A stretch of DNA of 64,000 bases from Haloechinothrix sp033042135 (lineage in GTDB: Bacteria; Actinomycetota; Actinomycetes; Mycobacteriales; Pseudonocardiaceae). The notes beneath the pieces are model-generated. The model worked only from the letters and a program-made list of their open reading frames with translations. It was not told the DNA's origin and ran no database searches. The position numbers were made by a program, and so were the translations under genes. The DNA lies in NCBI RefSeq assembly GCF_033042135.1, contig NZ_WBXM01000006.1:229536-293535 (forward strand). Direction: 5' to 3'. The number at the start of each line of letters is the position of its first letter. The first letter of the stretch is position 1. Shown here one piece after another: positions 37,205-46,520 of the stretch.

Positions 37205-38713
37205 TCAGTTCAACGGCCGGAAACCGACCCGCTCGGCGTCGGCGGCGCTGGCGAACCACACCTCGGCGACCATGCGGGGGTACTGCGGCGAGTCCGCCGT
37301 GCAGTAGCGCAGCGCCGTCACGCTCGCCTTCACCGGGAAGTCGGGCGAGGGTTGCCCGCCGCCGGGCAACGGCATCGCCGATCCCGGCCCGAACGGCCCC
37401 GCAGCGTGCCCTTCCTGCTGGTTCGCGTAGCCGACCTGCGTGCCGCCAGCTTCCTGCTGATCCGCAGGGGTGAACAGATCGTCCTTGGCGGATTCGGACT
37501 GGTGTTGGGTGGGCTCGAACAGTGAACCGCTGGTGGCGTGTTCCGATTCGGAGTACGGCTTCCTCCTGGCCACCGGGCGCATCGAGGGCTGGATCGGCTT
37601 CGGCGGTTCGAAGCCACCCCGGATACCGCGAGTCGCACCCCGCGTGCGCTTCGGCAACTCGCCGCCCCCGGTGCCCGCGTCGGCCCGTGGCAGGTCATCG
37701 TCGGCGAAGGGGTCCGACAGTCCCGATGTCCCGGCGGGCTCCCCGGCGACCGGGGTGTCGTCGTGCGATGAGTCGGACTCCGACTCCGCCATCGACGGGG
37801 CCTCCCACCCGGCGCTCTGGTGGTCCGTCCCGGCTCCTATGACGGTCTCCGCGACAGCCTCACCCGCGCCGTCCGTGCCCGCGGGCTCAGCCGGGTCGGC
37901 CGCGGCGACCGCAGGGGAATCGGCCGATCCGGTTCCCTGCGGGGCGAACAGCTCGGATCCGGTCGCCTCCTGTTCCAGGGAACCGTCGCCGACGGGCCGT
38001 TCCTCACCGGTCGTTTCCCCGCTGCGGCGCTCGGTGTCCCACGGCTTCTCGGTGTCCCACGGCTGCTCGGCCGTGAACCGACCGGTTTCCGCGCGATCCG
38101 CATCCGTTGTCCACGACGGACGGTGCTCGCTCGGGGCGACCGGGTTCCGCCCGGCGTGGTCCCGGTGGCCTTCGTGTGGGTGCGGTCCGGTGTCGTACTG
38201 TGCCGGGTACTGCCGCTCGGGCCACGGTGGCTGCTGGCCGCCCGTGCGCTCGCCACCCGCCGGCGGGTGCTGTGGCGTGACCGGGTTGGTGAACCTGGTC
38301 TGCGGGTCGGCGTGAGGCGGCTCCTGTCGCGGCCGCTGCTGTGCCTGGCGCTCCTGCTGTTGCGGCGATTGTGGCTGCGGGCGCCCGCTGAAGCTGTCGG
38401 ACTCCATCCACGGCGGGCGCACCTGGCGGGTCAGCTGGTCCGAACCGCCACCGGGTGGGGCTTCTGCGTCCGGCCACCGCTCCGCCTGCGCGGATCCGGC
38501 GGCCTGTTCGGGGGCCTGCTCGTCGCGTTCTTCCCACCGGCCTCGCACGGTACCGGGCTCCTGGGAGGTGTGCCGCTCTTGTTCGGCTGACAATCGCCGC
38601 TCGAGCTGCCGGATACGCTGATGCGCGGGTCGTACCAGCAGGACCCAGGTAAGAAGGGCGCCTACGAGGAAGGCAACGAGTGCCCACAACCAGACTTGCG
38701 CAAAGACGGACAT
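37205..38713 (-). CDS. Membrane protein with long disordered region and sunset-like C-terminal domain
   Basis: This 502-residue protein has one N-terminal transmembrane helix (about residues 5-27, WLWALVAFLVGALLTWVLLV) and a short coiled coil (RIRQLERRLSAEQE). About 400 residues of Gln/Pro/Glu/Ser-rich disordered sequence follow, then a conserved end of about 45 residues: FPVKASVTALRYCTADS...VAEVWFASAADAERVGF. That ending resembles the small 'sunset' domain seen at the C-terminus of actinobacterial membrane proteins such as ArfC-type accessory proteins; I recall this and could not search it. I chose the ATG at 38711-38713. It lies 22 bases after the polyprenyl synthase gene, in the same direction. 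Function is unknown. Confidence 0.7.
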   Translation of the reverse strand: MSVFAQVWLWALVAFLVGALLTWVLLVRPAHQRIRQLERRLSAEQERHTSQEPGTVRGRWEERDEQAPEQAAGSAQAERWPDAEAPPGGGSDQLTRQVRPPWMESDSFSGRPQPQSPQQQERQAQQRPRQEPPHADPQTRFTNPVTPQHPPAGGERTGGQQPPWPERQYPAQYDTGPHPHEGHRDHAGRNPVAPSEHRPSWTTDADRAETGRFTAEQPWDTEKPWDTERRSGETTGEERPVGDGSLEQEATGSELFAPQGTGSADSPAVAAADPAEPAGTDGAGEAVAETVIGAGTDHQSAGWEAPSMAESESDSSHDDTPVAGEPAGTSGLSDPFADDDLPRADAGTGGGELPKRTRGATRGIRGGFEPPKPIQPSMRPVARRKPYSESEHATSGSLFEPTQHQSESAKDDLFTPADQQEAGGTQVGYANQQEGHAAGPFGPGSAMPLPGGGQPSPDFPVKASVTALRYCTADSPQYPRMVAEVWFASAADAERVGFRPLN

Positions 38714-38735
38714 GTCTTCGAGTGTCTCCCAACGG

Positions 38736-39812
38736 CTAGTGGGTGCGCGAGGCGAGATACTCCGCGATCGATTCACAGGCTGTACGAGCCGAGGATTCCG
38801 GCAGGACGGCCAGCTCGGACCGCGCTCGCTGCGCGTACTCCGCGAGCGTCGCTCGCGCGCGTTCCAGCCCGTGCGAACGACGCAGCAGCGTCACCGCCTC
38901 ACCGACGAGATCGTCGTCGTCCAGCGGCGAGGACAGTAGCTCCACGAGCCTGTCATTCTCCCTGTCGTCGGAGAGCGCGTACAGCATCGGTAGGGTCCGG
39001 ATCCCTTCCCGTAGATCGGTGCCCTGTGCCTTGCCGAGCTCGTCCGAGGGCGAAGCGATATCGATGATGTCGTCGGAGATCTGAAACGCCACCCCGATGA
39101 TCTCACCGAACCGGCGCAGGGCGTCCACCTGCTCCGTGGGAGCTCCCGACAGCATCGCCCCGAAATGACCTGCGGTCGCGATCAGCGAGCCCGTTTTCTG
39201 GCCGATCGCCGTCAGGTAATGTTGGACGGGGTCCTCACCGTCACTCGCACCGACGGTCTCGCGCATCTGCCCGGTGACCAGCTCACCGAATGTCTCGGCG
39301 ATGATGCGGGATGCCTCGGCGCCGAGGGCCGCGACCAGCCGTGAGGCGTGAGCGAAGAGGAAGTCGCCGGTCAGGATCGCGAGGGTGTTGTCCCACCGCG
39401 CGTTCGCGCTCTGCGTCCCCCTGCGCATCGCCGCCTCGTCCATCACGTCGTCGTGATAGAGCGTGGCCAGGTGCACCAGCTCGACCGCGGCGGCAGCGGT
39501 CACCACCGCGTCCCTGTCCGCCTCGCCGAACCGGCTGGCCAGCAGCGTGAACAGCGGCCGGAACCGCTTGCCGCCTGCCTGCACCAGGTGCAGCGCGGCC
39601 TCGTTGACGAACGGTACGTCGCTGCGCACCACTGAACGCAGCCGCCACTCCACCCGGTCGAGACCGGCGGCCAGCTCTGCGAGCAAGCCGTCGTCGTCCA
39701 CCTCAAGGCCGATGGCTGCCTTCAGCTCCGTGACGGCACCGTTTCCCGGGGCCCGGTTCCGAGGCTCGGCCTCGCCCACCGAGCCGCTCACGGCCTCATC
39801 GAACTCCGACAC
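38736..39812 (-). CDS. grcC: Polyprenyl diphosphate synthase (menaquinone side chain)
   Basis: This 358-residue trans-prenyltransferase has the first Asp-rich motif DDVMD (121-125), the second DDIID (247-251) and GGKRFRPLF. The residues just before the first motif (ATLYH) include small side chains at positions -4 and -5, the pattern of long-chain synthases, so the product is probably a long isoprenoid such as the menaquinone tail. The GTG start at 39810-39812 follows GGAGAGGG. It lies next to the nuo operon and in the same block as menJ, menG, menD and menB; M. tuberculosis grcC1 is beside menJ. The chain length cannot be fixed from sequence. Confidence 0.92.
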   Translation of the reverse strand: MSEFDEAVSGSVGEAEPRNRAPGNGAVTELKAAIGLEVDDDGLLAELAAGLDRVEWRLRSVVRSDVPFVNEAALHLVQAGGKRFRPLFTLLASRFGEADRDAVVTAAAAVELVHLATLYHDDVMDEAAMRRGTQSANARWDNTLAILTGDFLFAHASRLVAALGAEASRIIAETFGELVTGQMRETVGASDGEDPVQHYLTAIGQKTGSLIATAGHFGAMLSGAPTEQVDALRRFGEIIGVAFQISDDIIDIASPSDELGKAQGTDLREGIRTLPMLYALSDDRENDRLVELLSSPLDDDDLVGEAVTLLRRSHGLERARATLAEYAQRARSELAVLPESSARTACESIAEYLASRTH

Positions 39813-39860
39813 GACGGCTACGCCCTCTCCAGCAGCGGATCACGATCGCTGCCCAGCCTA

Positions 39861-40127
39861 GCGGTTGGTCCGGCTGCCTATCCGTCGGGCGGGGCCCCGT
39901 CAGGGGCTGCGACCGGCGGATGTTCCCACCGGCAGCCGGACCAGAGCCCGGGATGACACAGCGGTTGGTCCGGCTGCCTATCCGTCGGGCGGGGCCCCGT
40001 CAGGGGCTGCGACCGGCGGATGTTCCCACCGGCAGCCGGACCAGAGCTCGCGATGACACAGCGGTTGGTCCGCTCGCCATCCGACGGACGGCACCCCGGA
40101 GGGGGTGGCGGCCGTCGGATGGCGAGC
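39861..40127. repeat. 100-base tandem repeats, each a nested palindrome
   Basis: Two units of exactly 100 bases (39861-39960 and 39961-40060) differ at only two positions. Each contains the inverted repeat GGTCCGGCTGCC / GGCAGCCGGACC (39867-39942; 39967-40042) with a shorter inner stem and a GGGGCCCC core. A third partial unit starts at 40061 with the same GCGGTTGGTCCG but then carries a different 16-base-armed palindrome (40072-40127) built the same way. The block lies between nuoN and the polyprenyl synthase gene. It looks like a repetitive extragenic palindrome family; no transposase is nearby. Confidence 0.85.
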
Positions 40128-40179
40128 CGAAGGACTCCTTCGGTACATGATGTGCACCCGAGGTCCCCTTCGGCTCGCC
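40121..40179 (-). terminator. Hairpin after nuoN, possible terminator
   Basis: GGCGAGCCGAAGG (40121-40133) and its complement (40167-40179) form 13-base arms 14 bases past the nuoN stop. A smaller palindrome CCGAAGGA-C-TCCTTCGG (40127-40143) overlaps it. There is no T-run. The arm at 40121-40127 is also part of the third repeat unit's stem, so the two structures compete. Confidence 0.5.
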
Positions 40180-40192
40180 CCACCGGTCGGCT

Positions 40193-41824
40193 CTAGAACG
40201 CGAAGGTGCCCGCGCTGGCCCAGTCCAACGCGAAGCCGGGGTAGACGCCGAGCACCAGGGTGGCGATGGTGCCGATGGCGATGGTTGCGGTGGTGAACGC
40301 TCCTGGGACGCTGACGGTCGGGCCGCCTGGTGAGGGTTCGGAGAAGTACATCACCACCACCACCCGCAGGTAGTAGAACGCCGCCACCGCGCTGAACACC
40401 AGGGCCAGCACGACAAGCGCGACGAGCCCTTCGGACAGTGCCGCGGCGAACACCACGAACTTGCCGACGAATCCGCTGGTCAACGGGATACCGGCCAGGG
40501 CGAGCAGCAGGAAGGTGAACACCGCGGCCAGCAGTGGCGAGCGCTTGGCCAGGCCTGCCCATGCCGAGAGGTCGGTGGCCTCCCCCGACGCGTCGCGTAC
40601 CAGGCTGACGACGGCGAACGCGGCGATCGTGGTGAAGCCGTAGGCGAGCAGGTAGAACATCGTCGCCGCCAGACCGTCCTCGCTCAGCGTCATGACACCG
40701 ATCACCAGGAACCCGGCGTGCGCGATCGAGGAGTAGGCGATCATCCGTTTGATGTCGCGCTGCGTCAACCCGAGGATCGCGCCGATGGCCATCGACACCA
40801 CGGCCACGCCCCACAGCACGCCACGCCACTCCCAGCTGGCGCCCTCGAAGGCCACGTAGAGCACACGCAGCATGGCGCCGAAGGCAGCCACCTTGGTGCA
40901 GGCGGCCATGAAGCCGGTCACCGAGGTGGGTGCGCCCTGGTACACATCGGGGGTCCAGGTGTGGAACGGCCCGACCGATCCCTTGAACAGCAGGCCGACA
41001 ACCAGCAGCCCGAGCCCGGTGAACAGCAGGGTGTCCGAGCGGGCGGTGCCCGCGGCGGCCTCGGCGATGTCGGCCAGCTTCACCGAGCTCGCGTAGCCGT
41101 ACAGCAGCGCGAGCCCGTACAGGAAGAAGGCGCTGGCGAAAGCGCCGAGCAGGAAGTACTTCACCGCAGCTTCCTGCGACAGCAACCGCCTACGGCGCGC
41201 GAGCCCGCACAGCAGGTACAGCGGCAGGCTCAGCACCTCGAGCGCGATGAACATGGTCAGCAGGTCGTTGGCGGCGACGAAGGTCATCATGCCGCCGAGC
41301 GCGAACAGCGTCAGCGGGAAGACCTCGGTCTGCATCTGGTATGGCTCGGCGGCACCGGCACCGGCATCGTCACCGCCTGCCCGCGAGCCCGAGGTCACCG
41401 TGGTGGGGCCCGAGCCGCCACCGCTGCCACCCGCGACTCCCCGCAGCGCCGCCTGCGAGGCGAACGCGCCGCCGGGTTCCACGGACCGTTCCGCGATGAA
41501 CAGCAACGCACCGAAGCCCAGCACCAGCAACGTGCCCCAGAGGAACAGCGCGGGCCGGTCGATGGCGAGCGTCTCGGCCATCGTGGTGATGCCCGCCTCG
41601 GGCGCGCCCGGGATGTAGACGCCGAGCGCGATCGCCGCCCCCGCGAGCGCCGCGACGCTGACCACTACCTGGACCGACCACCGATGCTGTTTCGGCACGA
41701 AGGCCTCGAGCAGCACGCCGACGGCCGCGGCGCCCAGGATGATCACGATAGGCAGAATCGCCCCGTAGTCGATGGAGGGCGGAGTCATCGCGTCCACCTG
41801 CGCTGGGAACATCTCGAGCCTCAC
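40193..41824 (-). CDS. nuoN: NADH-quinone oxidoreductase subunit N
   Basis: This 543-residue antiporter-like membrane subunit of complex I is one of three proton-pumping units. It has about 14 transmembrane helices and conserved segments such as KYFLLGAFASAFFLYGLALLYG (in part), VGPFHTWTPDVYQGAPTSVT and KRMIAYSSIAHAGFL with its key lysines. A Gly/Ala-rich loop at about residues 130-160 is an insertion. The GTG start at 41824 overlaps the nuoM stop (GTGA). It is the last gene of the operon. Confidence 0.96.
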   Translation of the reverse strand: MRLEMFPAQVDAMTPPSIDYGAILPIVIILGAAAVGVLLEAFVPKQHRWSVQVVVSVAALAGAAIALGVYIPGAPEAGITTMAETLAIDRPALFLWGTLLVLGFGALLFIAERSVEPGGAFASQAALRGVAGGSGGGSGPTTVTSGSRAGGDDAGAGAAEPYQMQTEVFPLTLFALGGMMTFVAANDLLTMFIALEVLSLPLYLLCGLARRRRLLSQEAAVKYFLLGAFASAFFLYGLALLYGYASSVKLADIAEAAAGTARSDTLLFTGLGLLVVGLLFKGSVGPFHTWTPDVYQGAPTSVTGFMAACTKVAAFGAMLRVLYVAFEGASWEWRGVLWGVAVVSMAIGAILGLTQRDIKRMIAYSSIAHAGFLVIGVMTLSEDGLAATMFYLLAYGFTTIAAFAVVSLVRDASGEATDLSAWAGLAKRSPLLAAVFTFLLLALAGIPLTSGFVGKFVVFAAALSEGLVALVVLALVFSAVAAFYYLRVVVVMYFSEPSPGGPTVSVPGAFTTATIAIGTIATLVLGVYPGFALDWASAGTFAF

Positions 41825-43377
41825 CTTTCGTCACCGCCCTGCACGGCACTCATCGTCGCCTCCACCGACGGCGTGACCACGTCGACGACCGGCTTAGGGT
41901 AGATCCCGAGTCCGATGATCAGCACGACCAGCGGGGCAAGCACCGCCAGCTCACGGCGGGAGGTGTCCCGCACCACCTTCGGTGCCGCGACCTCGGGTGC
42001 CTGCACCGCACCCGGACCACCTGCCGCACCGACCAGCGCGTTGCCGCGTACCGGCCCCTGCATCACCCGCTGGTACAGCCACAGCACGTAGACCGCGGCG
42101 AGCACCATGCCGATCGCGGCGAACACAGTGAACACCGGCCGGGTCTCGAAGGCGCCGAGCAGCACGAGGAACTCGCTGATGAAGGTGTTCGTGCCCGGCA
42201 GGGCCAGCGTGGCCAGCCCGGCCACGAGCATCAGCCCGGCGAGCACCGGTGTCACCTTGGCCATGCCCCCGTAATCGGAGATCACGCTGGAACCGCCACG
42301 CGCGATCACCATGCCGATGACCAGGATCAGCATGCCGGTGGCCAGGCTGTGGTTGAGCATGTAGGTGACCGCGCCGACCTGGGACTGCATGCTGAACGCG
42401 AAGATGCCCAGCGTGATGAACCCGAAGTGGGCGATCGACACATAGGCCACGAACCGCTTCATGTCCTGCTGGCCCGCCGCCAGCACCGAGGCGTACAGCA
42501 CACCGGCCACTGCCAGCGTCAGCACCCACGGCGCCAGTTCCTGGCTCGCCGCGGGGAACATCGGGATGCAGTACCGCAGGAAACCGAACGTGCCAACCTT
42601 GTCCAGTACACCGACCAGTACCACGGCCACCCCGATCGGCGCCTGGCCCGCGGCATCCGGCAGCCAGGTGTGCAGCGGCACGAGCGGCGCCTTGATCGCG
42701 AACGCCAGGAAGAACCCGAGGAACAGCCAGATCTGGGTGGACAGCGGGGCATCGGAGACCACCGCGGTCAGTGTGGCCCAGTCGAAGGTGCCCTCGGTGA
42801 GCTCCTCGGAGGCGATCACGTATGCCCCGATCACCGAGGCCAGCATGATCAGCCCGCCGAGGAAGGAATACAGGAAGAACTTGACCGCTGCGTACTGCCG
42901 GTTCGGGCCGCCGTAGGCACCGATGAGGAAGTACATCGGCACCAGCATGACCTCGAACAGCACGTAGAACAGGAAGACGTCGGTGGCCGAGAAAACGCCG
43001 ATCGTCAGCCCCTGCTGCACCAGGATCAGCGACAGGTACCCGCCCGCGCTGCGGCCTGCAGGCAGCCGGTCGGTCACCCCGAGCACCGTGATCACCAGCG
43101 GGACCAGCAGGGCGATGACCGCGATCATCACCAGCGCGATGCCGTCGATGCCGAAGGCGAAGTGGATGCCGAACCGGGGGATCCACTCGACCGAGCTGGT
43201 CTGCTGCATCCGGTCGCCGCCTGGCTCGTAGCTGTTCCACAGCGGGATGACCAATGCCAGCGTGGCCAGCGAGAAGCCGAGCGCGGTGCGGAACGCGAGC
43301 CGGTCGTTGTCCCGCAGCCACGCGACGACGACGGCGCCGGCGATGGGCAGCAGGATCAGCGCGAGCAACCAGGTCAT
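41821..43377 (-). CDS. nuoM: NADH-quinone oxidoreductase subunit M
   Basis: This 518-residue antiporter-like membrane subunit of complex I shows the family motifs LFYVLFEVMLVPMYFLIG (with its conserved Glu), APLVPLHTWLPDAAGQAP and KRFVAYVSIAHFGF, and multiple transmembrane helices. The C-terminus ends with a polar segment. Its ATG start at 43375-43377 overlaps the nuoL stop (ATGA). Confidence 0.97.
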   Translation of the reverse strand: MTWLLALILLPIAGAVVVAWLRDNDRLAFRTALGFSLATLALVIPLWNSYEPGGDRMQQTSSVEWIPRFGIHFAFGIDGIALVMIAVIALLVPLVITVLGVTDRLPAGRSAGGYLSLILVQQGLTIGVFSATDVFLFYVLFEVMLVPMYFLIGAYGGPNRQYAAVKFFLYSFLGGLIMLASVIGAYVIASEELTEGTFDWATLTAVVSDAPLSTQIWLFLGFFLAFAIKAPLVPLHTWLPDAAGQAPIGVAVVLVGVLDKVGTFGFLRYCIPMFPAASQELAPWVLTLAVAGVLYASVLAAGQQDMKRFVAYVSIAHFGFITLGIFAFSMQSQVGAVTYMLNHSLATGMLILVIGMVIARGGSSVISDYGGMAKVTPVLAGLMLVAGLATLALPGTNTFISEFLVLLGAFETRPVFTVFAAIGMVLAAVYVLWLYQRVMQGPVRGNALVGAAGGPGAVQAPEVAAPKVVRDTSRRELAVLAPLVVLIIGLGIYPKPVVDVVTPSVEATMSAVQGGDER

Positions 43378-45284
43378 AGGAACCTCACCATCAACAACAG
43401 ACCGACGAGCACGCCGGCGCCGGCGAGCATGGACAGCGCGTAGGACCGCACGAAGCCGGTTTGCAGCCTGCGCAGCCGGCCGGAGCCACCGCCGAGCCCT
43501 GCCGCCAGGCCGTTGACGATCCCGTCGACGCCCCGGTTATCCACGTAGACCAGCGCCCGCGACAGCCAGATCCCCGGGCGGGCGACCAGCGCCTCGTTGA
43601 TCGCGTTGCCGTACAGATCCTTACGCGCGGCCGTTACGACGGCGCTCACGTGCTGCGGCCGCTCCACCTCCGGCTGGACCCTGCCGACCAGCAGCCAGGC
43701 CACCAGGATGCCCAGACCGACGGCGGTCAACGTGGCTGCCACGACCGTGCCGTGCCCCAGCACCGGGTCGGGCCCCGGTTGCAGCGCACCCAGCGACGGC
43801 GTCAGCCAGCTCGCCAGCCGGTCGTCCTGCGCGAAGAAGTAGCCGGACCCGACCGAGCCGATGGCCAGCAGGATCATCGGCCAGGCCATCACCGGCCCCG
43901 ACTCGTGCGGGTGGAACTCGCGGCCGTCGGTGGATCGCAGGTTCTCCCACCGCGGCTTGCCGAAGAACGTCAGCAGCATCAACCTGGTCATGTAGAAGGC
44001 GGTGATACCGGCACCGAGCAGCGCGGCACCGCCGAACACCCAGCCTTCGATGCCGCCTTGCCCGAAGGCCGCGTCGATGATCGCGTCCTTGGAGTAGAAG
44101 CCGGACAGGAACGGGAAACCGATCAGCGCGAGATAGCCGAGCCCGAAGGTGGCGAAGGTGATCGGCATCTTGCGGTACAACCCGCCGAACTTCCGGATGT
44201 CGACTTCGTCGTTCATGCCGTGCATGACCGAGCCTGCACCGAGGAACAGCCCCGCCTTGAAGAACCCGTGGGTCAGCAGGTGCATGATCGCCAACGCGTA
44301 GCCGAACGGCCCGAGCCCGACGGCGAGCATCATGTACCCGATCTGGCTCACCGTGGAGTAGGCGAGCACCTTCTTGATGTCGTCGTAGGCGCAGGCGATG
44401 ACGGCGCCGAGCAACAGCGTCAGGGCGCCGATGATGGTCACGGCGAGCTGGCCTGCCGGGGTGACGTTGAAGATCGGCCCGGCCCGTGCGATGAGGTAGA
44501 CGCCCGCGGTGACCATGGTCGCCGCGTGGATCAGCGCGGACACCGGGGTGGGACCTTCCATCGCGTCCGGGAGCCAGGCCTGCAGCGGGAACTGGCCCGA
44601 CTTGCCGCAGGCACCCAGCAGCAGCAACAACGCGATCGCCAGCGTCACGCTGGTTGGCACCTCGCCGATACCGGCGAATACCTCGGAGTAGGAGGTGCTG
44701 CCGATGTGACGCCACATCAAGAAGATCGCCAGTGCGAGGCCGACGTCGCCGACCCGGTTCATGATGAACGCCTTCTTGGCTGCGGTGGCCGCGCTCGGCT
44801 TGTGCTGCCAGAACCCGATCAGCAGGTACGAGGCCAGGCCGACGCCCTCCCAGCCGAGGTAGAGCGTCACGAAGCCGTTACCGAGCACCAGCACCAGCAT
44901 CGCGGCGACGAACAGGTTCATGTACGCGAAGAACTTGCGTCGGTCCTGGTCGTGCGCCATGTAGCCGACCGAGTACACGTGGATGACCGAGCCGACACCG
45001 GTGATCAGCAACGCGAACGTCACCGCCAGCGGGTCGATCAGCAGCGCGAAATCCACCTGGAGCTGCTCGACCGGGATCCAGGAGAACAGGTGTACCTCGG
45101 CAGAGCGGTCCGCGGCCTGCCTGCCGAGCAGGGTGACGAACAGCGCTACCGCGTAGGCGAAGGATGCGACGACCGTCGCGCAGCCCAGCAGGTGCCCCCA
45201 TCCGTTGGTGCGCTTACCACCGATGAGGAGGATGAGGGCGCCGAGGGCGGGAAAGGCCACCAGCAGCCACGATGATGCGATCAC
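43374..45284 (-). CDS. nuoL: NADH-quinone oxidoreductase subunit L
   Basis: This 636-residue distal proton-pumping subunit of complex I has typical motifs: VTLYLGWEGVGLASYLLIGF, GKSGQFPLQAWLPDAMEGP, PVSALIHAATMVTAGVYL and KKVLAYSTVSQIGYM. The end includes a long amphipathic stretch and a final helix, as expected for the lateral helix of NuoL. The GTG start is at 45282-45284; nuoK ends 49 bases upstream, the only sizeable gap in the nuoB-N run. Confidence 0.97.
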   Translation of the reverse strand: MIASSWLLVAFPALGALILLIGGKRTNGWGHLLGCATVVASFAYAVALFVTLLGRQAADRSAEVHLFSWIPVEQLQVDFALLIDPLAVTFALLITGVGSVIHVYSVGYMAHDQDRRKFFAYMNLFVAAMLVLVLGNGFVTLYLGWEGVGLASYLLIGFWQHKPSAATAAKKAFIMNRVGDVGLALAIFLMWRHIGSTSYSEVFAGIGEVPTSVTLAIALLLLLGACGKSGQFPLQAWLPDAMEGPTPVSALIHAATMVTAGVYLIARAGPIFNVTPAGQLAVTIIGALTLLLGAVIACAYDDIKKVLAYSTVSQIGYMMLAVGLGPFGYALAIMHLLTHGFFKAGLFLGAGSVMHGMNDEVDIRKFGGLYRKMPITFATFGLGYLALIGFPFLSGFYSKDAIIDAAFGQGGIEGWVFGGAALLGAGITAFYMTRLMLLTFFGKPRWENLRSTDGREFHPHESGPVMAWPMILLAIGSVGSGYFFAQDDRLASWLTPSLGALQPGPDPVLGHGTVVAATLTAVGLGILVAWLLVGRVQPEVERPQHVSAVVTAARKDLYGNAINEALVARPGIWLSRALVYVDNRGVDGIVNGLAAGLGGGSGRLRRLQTGFVRSYALSMLAGAGVLVGLLLMVRFL

Positions 45285-45333
45285 TGTCTAACCCCTACAA
45301 GTCTTCCCGTTCGCATTCCGGCAACTCCCGGCG

Positions 45334-45633
45334 TCAGTACTTCAACAGGTTGGTGTCGTCGATGGACGCCGAGCGTCGTGCCCGGAAGATGGACGTGATG
45401 ATGGCCAGTCCCACGACGACCTCGGCCGCGGCCACGACCATCACGAAGAACGCCATCACCTGACCGTCGAGGCTCCCGTCGATCCTCGCGAATGTGATCA
45501 AGCTGAGGTTCACCGAGTTGAGCATCAGCTCGATGCACATGAACACCACGATCGCGTTCCGGCGCACCAGAACGCCGACAGCACCGATCGAGAACAGCAG
45601 CGCGGACAGCAGCAGGTAGTACTCCGGGGTCAC
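45334..45633 (-). CDS. nuoK: NADH-quinone oxidoreductase subunit K
   Basis: This 99-residue membrane subunit of complex I has three helices and both conserved glutamates, in CIELMLNSVN (about residue 35) and AAAEVVVGLA (about 71), which belong to the proton path. Length is standard. The GTG start overlaps the nuoJ stop. Confidence 0.97.
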   Translation of the reverse strand: MTPEYYLLLSALLFSIGAVGVLVRRNAIVVFMCIELMLNSVNLSLITFARIDGSLDGQVMAFFVMVVAAAEVVVGLAIITSIFRARRSASIDDTNLLKY

Positions 45634-46520
45634 GCCTTACCCCCTTCGCTGTCGCCGCCTGCGTCGTGATCGCCGCTGTCGTCGGGCTCACTGTGCTCGG
45701 TATGTTCCCCAAGCTCGAGTGTCCTGAGCTGGCCCGGTGGTGAGACCCGGCGTGCGGTGGGGGTCGACTCGATCAGCTCGGAGAGTGACTCCTCGGCCAC
45801 CGAGCCGTCCGGCAGCAGGGCGGGCGTGGCCACCGAGTTGCCGGTCGCGAACACCCCGGGCCCCGGCCGCCCTGTCGGCCGCTCGGATCCATCGCGGAAG
45901 CGGGCTTCGACCTGCTCCCGCTGGCTACGCTTGGCGCCTTCGTCCCGCCGGTCCCGCTGCGCCAGCACGATCCCCGCCAACCCCGCGATGATCAGCAGCA
46001 CCGCGGTGAGCTCGAACGGGAACAGGTAGTCGGAGAAGATCAGCCTGCCGAGGCCGCCTGCTCCGCCGCCTTCCGGCGTCGTGGGATCCAGCGGCGGCGC
46101 GGCCGTAACGTCGGTGAGCGAGCGGGCGAGCGCCAGCGACAGCAGTCCCGCGAAGCCCACGCCGAACACCGCCGCGGCCAGCCGCTGGCCACGCAGCACC
46201 TCGACCAGCGCATCGGAGCTGTCCTTGCCCGCCATCATCAGCACGAACAGGAACAGCATCATCACCGCGCCGGTGTAAACGATGATCTGGGTGAAGCCAA
46301 GGAAAGCAGCGTTTTGGATCAGGAAGAAGACGCCCAGCGTCAACATGGTGACGACCAGCCACAGGGCCGAGTGCACCGCGTTGCGCATGAACACCGTGCC
46401 GAGCGCCCCGGCGACAGCGAGCGGGCCGAGAATCCAGAACGCGACGGCCTCCCCGGTCGTCACCACGTCCTCGGCGGGCTGCTGCGCCAGCACCATTCCC
46501 GCTTGCGCCAACGACGTCAC
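45630..46520 (-). CDS. nuoJ: NADH-quinone oxidoreductase subunit J
   Basis: This 296-residue membrane subunit of complex I has a five-helix core in the first 190 residues, with HSALWLVVTMLTLGVFFLIQ and TQIIVYTGAVMMLFLFVLMM. The remaining 105 residues are a charged, disordered cytoplasmic tail, longer than in E. coli NuoJ (184 residues) but common in actinobacteria. The GTG start overlaps the nuoI stop. Confidence 0.96.
   Translation of the reverse strand: MTSLAQAGMVLAQQPAEDVVTTGEAVAFWILGPLAVAGALGTVFMRNAVHSALWLVVTMLTLGVFFLIQNAAFLGFTQIIVYTGAVMMLFLFVLMMAGKDSSDALVEVLRGQRLAAAVFGVGFAGLLSLALARSLTDVTAAPPLDPTTPEGGGAGGLGRLIFSDYLFPFELTAVLLIIAGLAGIVLAQRDRRDEGAKRSQREQVEARFRDGSERPTGRPGPGVFATGNSVATPALLPDGSVAEESLSELIESTPTARRVSPPGQLRTLELGEHTEHSEPDDSGDHDAGGDSEGGKA

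Noticed and set aside
39861..40127. CRISPR array
   Set aside because: The repeats are 100 bases with no variable spacers and no cas genes nearby.
43461..45275. 604-residue open frame opposite nuoL
   Set aside because: It is a high-GC antisense frame, rich in Arg, Asp, Gln and His, with no family features. nuoL explains the region fully.
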